Below are positions 15,481-17,521 of a stretch of DNA of 17,521 nucleotides, piece by piece (the stretch's first letter is position 1; every line of letters starts with the position of its first letter). Position numbers and translations under genes: made by a program. Source of the DNA: Alphaproteobacteria bacterium (GTDB lineage Bacteria > Pseudomonadota > Alphaproteobacteria > RUG11792). The notes under the pieces are model-generated. The model was not told the origin of the DNA and made no database searches. It was given only the letters and a program-made list of their open reading frames with translations. The DNA is taken from NCBI GenBank assembly GCA_017450545.1, contig JAFSTL010000018.1, forward strand, positions 1 through 17,521, read 5' to 3'.

Positions 15481-16464
15481 TTATTTGTATTCCCTAAGGG
15501 CAATTCCTTCGAAAATTTTAGCCATTTTTTCTTCTATTGAAGGAATTGTATATCCATCCTTATCTTGTTCTAAGGATTTTTCTGCCCCATTTCCTATAGC
15601 AACGACATAATCAATTTTGTATCTTAGGAAACATTCTTCATACTTAGTATCTAATGTTATAGAATACCCGATTCGATAAGACTGACCTTCATTATCGACA
15701 ATGTTGATATTCATTGTATCGGAAACAGGAGCATAAGCACGACACGATATAAAGTCGGAATGCCAGTCACAGAATATACATCCTGCCGCCAGCACTGGGG
15801 TCACGAGATCGTCTTCTCTTATTCCTTCCTTCTTTCTTATGTCTTCTCTAATAAACACAAACTCCTTAATCCAATGTGGCAAATGCAATTCTTGCGCATA
15901 TTCCTTTATATCACTTATTGCTTTATCGACTTTATCCTCTAGGTTAACTATTGAATACATCTTTCCATAATGTTCCATCACCTTTTCTTTAACTACTTCA
16001 AATGGATCCCATTCTGGCAACATGAGTGTATTCAATTTTTCTTCAACTATAAAATGCCATTTGATCACATGGAGATAATTCCACAAAACCACAGCATTCC
16101 AATTCTCAGCGGAATACTCAATATCGTCAGGGGTTGTCTCGAAGGTTACAGTGTCCTCTTTCTTCTTATTTGCAAATTCCCCCATATTGGTGACACAATC
16201 TGCAATTGCCTTACCAATAACTTTTCTTACAGATTCTCCATATTTGTTTTCATCTTTTATAAAACTTTCTGCTTTAGCTTCAATGATTTCATTCTGAGCA
16301 ACAATTCGCCAACTTGCCTCATTTAATAAATTTAAATCTTCATCTAAACTTAACGGTTCTGCAATAACATTGCCATATTGTATTGTCAATATTATCGAAG
16401 CAGCAATATACCTCAAATATATAGCCCCCCCCGAATACTTGGTTTTACTTAAGCTGAACTTCAT
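15481..16464 (-). CDS. Hypothetical secreted protein
   Basis: I do not recognise this 327-residue protein. The start at 16464 is supported by AAGGAG (complement of 16475-16480), 10 nt upstream; the frame runs further only to a TTG at 16662. The N-terminus has a basic region followed by a hydrophobic stretch (about 14-33, YLRYIAASIILTIQYGNVIA) and a plausible signal-peptidase site after Ala35, so it is probably exported. The mature part is acidic and mixed helical (EDKVDKAISDIKEYAQEL). It contains a cysteine cluster C-x2-C-x8-C (about 229-241, GCIFCDWHSDFISC) and ends in a charged helix. No repeats or known domain are visible. It stands alone between its own promoter region and the DsbA-like gene. 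A lineage-specific envelope protein or effector is possible but unproven. Confidence 0.75.
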   Translation of the reverse strand: MKFSLSKTKYSGGAIYLRYIAASIILTIQYGNVIAEPLSLDEDLNLLNEASWRIVAQNEIIEAKAESFIKDENKYGESVRKVIGKAIADCVTNMGEFANKKKEDTVTFETTPDDIEYSAENWNAVVLWNYLHVIKWHFIVEEKLNTLMLPEWDPFEVVKEKVMEHYGKMYSIVNLEDKVDKAISDIKEYAQELHLPHWIKEFVFIREDIRKKEGIREDDLVTPVLAAGCIFCDWHSDFISCRAYAPVSDTMNINIVDNEGQSYRIGYSITLDTKYEECFLRYKIDYVVAIGNGAEKSLEQDKDGYTIPSIEEKMAKIFEGIALREYK

Positions 16465-16503
16465 TTTTCTTGTTCTCCTTAGAAAAACATTCTTACTATT
16501 TTT

Positions 16504-16532
16504 ATAGTACCACACTTTCCCCAAAAGTGCAA
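16504..16532 (-). promoter_or_regulatory. Candidate promoter of the secreted-protein gene with palindromes
   Basis: On the minus strand TTGCAC (complement of 16527-16532) and TACTAT (complement of 16504-16509) are 17 nt apart; TATAAA (complement of 16501-16506) is an alternative -10. The spacer is filled by an inverted repeat, CACTTT (16513-16518) and AAAGTG (16524-16529). A second repeat, TACTAT (16494-16499) and ATAGTA (16504-16509), overlaps the -10 box. Such palindromes can be operators, but both are short. Confidence 0.4.
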
Positions 16533-16626
16533 GAAATATTTTTGTAAAAAAAACACTTGCGTTGGGGCACACACTGTCAAGGAATAACGTTACTGAATAT
16601 TTATAATTTATAAGATAAACCAATAT

Positions 16627-16899
16627 ATGCAGATTCTCAATAAAGAACTTGAAGAATATCAATTTGAAATTGATCGAATTAGATATGTGACCAATATGCC
16701 ACCATTAATTTACGTGCGAAACACAAACGAATCTGAGGCTGTCAAGGTAACTCACATAACATTAACGAACCCATTATCTGATCAAGTGCCTATAAAATAT
16801 GTAATCTTCGGCGAAGTGAACGACACACCAGTAATCTTTGAGTGGCAAAAAGAGCCAATCTTTGAAACCCGCGGAGGGACAATAAAATTAGAAATTTAG
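16627..16899 (+). CDS. Small hypothetical protein
   Basis: I do not recognise this 90-residue protein. It is hydrophilic, without signal peptide or membrane segment. The second half is rich in beta-forming residues (AVKVTHITLTNPL, VPIKYVIFGEV, TPVIFEWQKEPIF, GGTIKLEI), suggesting a small all-beta domain. The coherent amino-acid composition and the absence of a better frame support it as a real gene. However, no clear ribosome-binding site precedes the ATG, and only an isolated TATAAT (16602-16607) lies upstream. It is divergent from the secreted-protein gene and sits beside a decayed IS200-type element, so it could also be a remnant of a larger gene. Confidence 0.5.
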   Translation: MQILNKELEEYQFEIDRIRYVTNMPPLIYVRNTNESEAVKVTHITLTNPLSDQVPIKYVIFGEVNDTPVIFEWQKEPIFETRGGTIKLEI

Positions 16900-16939
16900 G
16901 GAAATAAATAGGAAAAAAGACACATTGTCCAAAAATTGT

Positions 16940-16961
16940 AAAGGTTTATTTCCAAACCTTT
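16940..16961. terminator. Inverted repeat after the small hypothetical gene
   Basis: AAAGGTTT (16940-16947) and AAACCTTT (16954-16961) form a perfect 8-bp stem around a 6-nt loop, 40 nt beyond the stop of the 90-residue gene. No T run follows on the plus strand; on the minus strand a short ACAATTTTT follows. It may be a weak bidirectional terminator, or part of the boundary of the IS200 relic next to it. Confidence 0.35.
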
Positions 16962-16977
16962 GGATGGGTGAACCCCC

Positions 16978-16991
16978 TCGCCTTTAGGCGA
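16978..16991 (+). repeat. Left-end hairpin of the IS200 relic
   Basis: TCGCC and GGCGA pair around the loop TTTA, 22 nt before the tnpA start. In IS200/IS605 elements TnpA binds such imperfect subterminal hairpins as single-stranded DNA. Confidence 0.6.
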
Positions 16992-17013
16992 ATACTTCAG
17001 TATAATGTGAAGT

Positions 17014-17378
17014 ATGACATTCAGAAGAAACTCGCATAGTACTTTATACAAAGTATAGGTGCAGAGTATTATACGGTAATATTGTTGAAAAGCGTGTAGA
17101 ATTACATCGATATAATCAGTGGAAATGTGAGTCCAGATCATGTTTGTATGCTAATTTCAGCTCCGCCACATCTATCGCTATCCAAAATCGTGCAATATAT
17201 AAAAGGGAAAACAGCAGGAAATTACAATGCGCGGTCAAAAGATTAAAGAAAATATGTTGGAGGCAGCATCTGTGGGTACTTCGTTGTGCCATTTGTACAG
17301 ATAAGTATAAAAGAAGTTTAAACATATATAGAGGTACAAGAAGCACTCCATAAGGATAATATATCCAAAATATCCTAA
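17014..17378 (+). pseudogene. IS200/IS605-type TnpA (HUH Y1 transposase), frameshifted
   Basis: Joining the three frames recovers most of a TnpA. It opens with MTFRRNSHSTLYK (17014 on, stop at 17056), then YRCRVLYGNIVEKRVEL in the next frame from 17054. IDIISGNVSPDHVCMLIS and PPHLSLSKIVQYIKGKTAG follow in the third (17106 to about 17217), then RKLQCAVKRLKKICWRQHLW from 17216. GYFV and TYIEVQEALHKDNISKIS end it at the TAA at 17376-17378. There are at least three frame changes, an in-frame TAA at 17319-17321, and apparently two missing segments (after LYK and after KRVEL). The HUH metal-binding motif is also changed: DHVHML of the family reads DHVCML, with TGT at 17145-17147. The candidate nucleophile Tyr (TAT, 17325-17327) survives. 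The gene is inactive. Confidence 0.85.
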
Positions 17379-17425
17379 TTCTGAGAGTTTACTCTTTTAA
17401 TCCGCTTTCCAAGCGTGACATAGAA

Positions 17426-17446
17426 CTACCGGCTTCTAGCCGGTAG
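17426..17446 (+). repeat. Right-end hairpin of the IS200 relic
   Basis: CTACCGGC and GCCGGTAG form a perfect 8-bp stem with loop TTCTA, about 48 nt after the tnpA stop and followed by GGGCATCTATTCT. This position and shape fit the right-end recognition hairpin of IS200/IS605 elements. The remaining bases to the window edge hold no recognisable feature. Confidence 0.6.
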
Positions 17447-17521
17447 GGCATCTATTCTCGCATTCCTCCCTATTTAAACACATTTTTTCGCATCAGGCTA
17501 TTTCATGCAGGATATCCTAAA

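Larger units (their letters stand above)
16970..17460 (+). mobile_element. Decayed IS200/IS605-family element
   Basis: The tnpA relic (17014-17378) is flanked by subterminal hairpins, as in IS200-type elements, which have no terminal inverted repeats. The left hairpin is TCGCC-TTTA-GGCGA (16978-16991). The right hairpin is CTACCGGC-TTCTA-GCCGGTAG (17426-17446), with an 8-bp stem. At about 490 bp it is shorter than the usual roughly 700 bp, in line with internal deletions in tnpA. The exact ends cannot be fixed from one copy, so the coordinates are approximate. No tnpB-like gene is present. It is on the plus strand and presumably immobile. Confidence 0.7.

Noticed and set aside
16465..16662. 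Longer N-terminus for the secreted protein
   Set aside because: It begins at a TTG inside the divergent gene; the ATG at 16464 has an AAGGAG site and a signal peptide directly after it.
17144..17353. A 69-residue open frame with ATG start
   Set aside because: Its second half is one frame of the decayed TnpA (RKLQCAVKRLKKICW...), and its first half is out of frame with the conserved TnpA blocks, so it is part of the pseudogene.
17502..17518. Palindrome AGGATATCCT near the window edge
   Set aside because: A 10-bp palindrome in AT-rich DNA is expected by chance and has no supporting context.

Overview
The window looks like a chromosomal segment of an AT-rich alphaproteobacterium, most plausibly a host-associated or endosymbiotic lineage (Holosporales/Rickettsiales-like). 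This is inferred from low GC, an alphaproteobacterial-style RpmJ start, a HAD class IIA protein of the TIGR01459 type, scattered single genes of usually clustered systems (LolC/E without LolD, MlaE-MlaF without MlaD, TssB-TssC without other type VI secretion genes) and a decayed IS200-type element. No species can be named from the sequence alone.

Layout. 1-54 (-) is the first 18 codons of rpmJ, with a near-consensus promoter. 201-290 (+) is tRNA-Ser(CGA) and 367-453 (-) is tRNA-Leu(CAA), facing each other. 838-3222 (+) is topA, tail-to-tail with a HAD phosphatase-like gene (3225-4211, -). Divergent from that gene, and linked to each other by 4-nt overlaps, are a GrpB-family protein with an extra C-terminal domain, a LolC/LolE permease and a degenerate PAP2-like membrane protein (4316-6995, +), closed by a hairpin terminator.

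7059-10347 (+) holds the type VI secretion sheath genes tssB and tssC followed, with a 1-nt stop/start overlap, by an exported HtrA-like protein. All three residues of its serine-protease triad appear to be replaced, so it is probably a pseudoprotease. This is the most unusual unit in the window. 10351-11667 (-) is an EnvZ-like sensor kinase, divergent from a lipoprotein-type CtpA protease (11755-12924, +).

The right third is mostly minus strand: mlaE-mlaF (lipid-transport ABC permease and ATPase), a membrane-anchored DsbA-like protein whose CXXC motif reads EKSC, and an unrecognised secreted protein. A small unrecognised gene (16627-16899, +) and a frameshifted IS200/IS605-family tnpA relic between hairpin ends (about 16970-17460) close the window.

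Several products act at the cell envelope (lipoprotein release, Mla-type lipid transport, CtpA, DsbA-like, PAP2-like, EnvZ-like kinase, type VI sheath). The window reads as a core-genome envelope region with lineage-specific insertions rather than one dedicated island.
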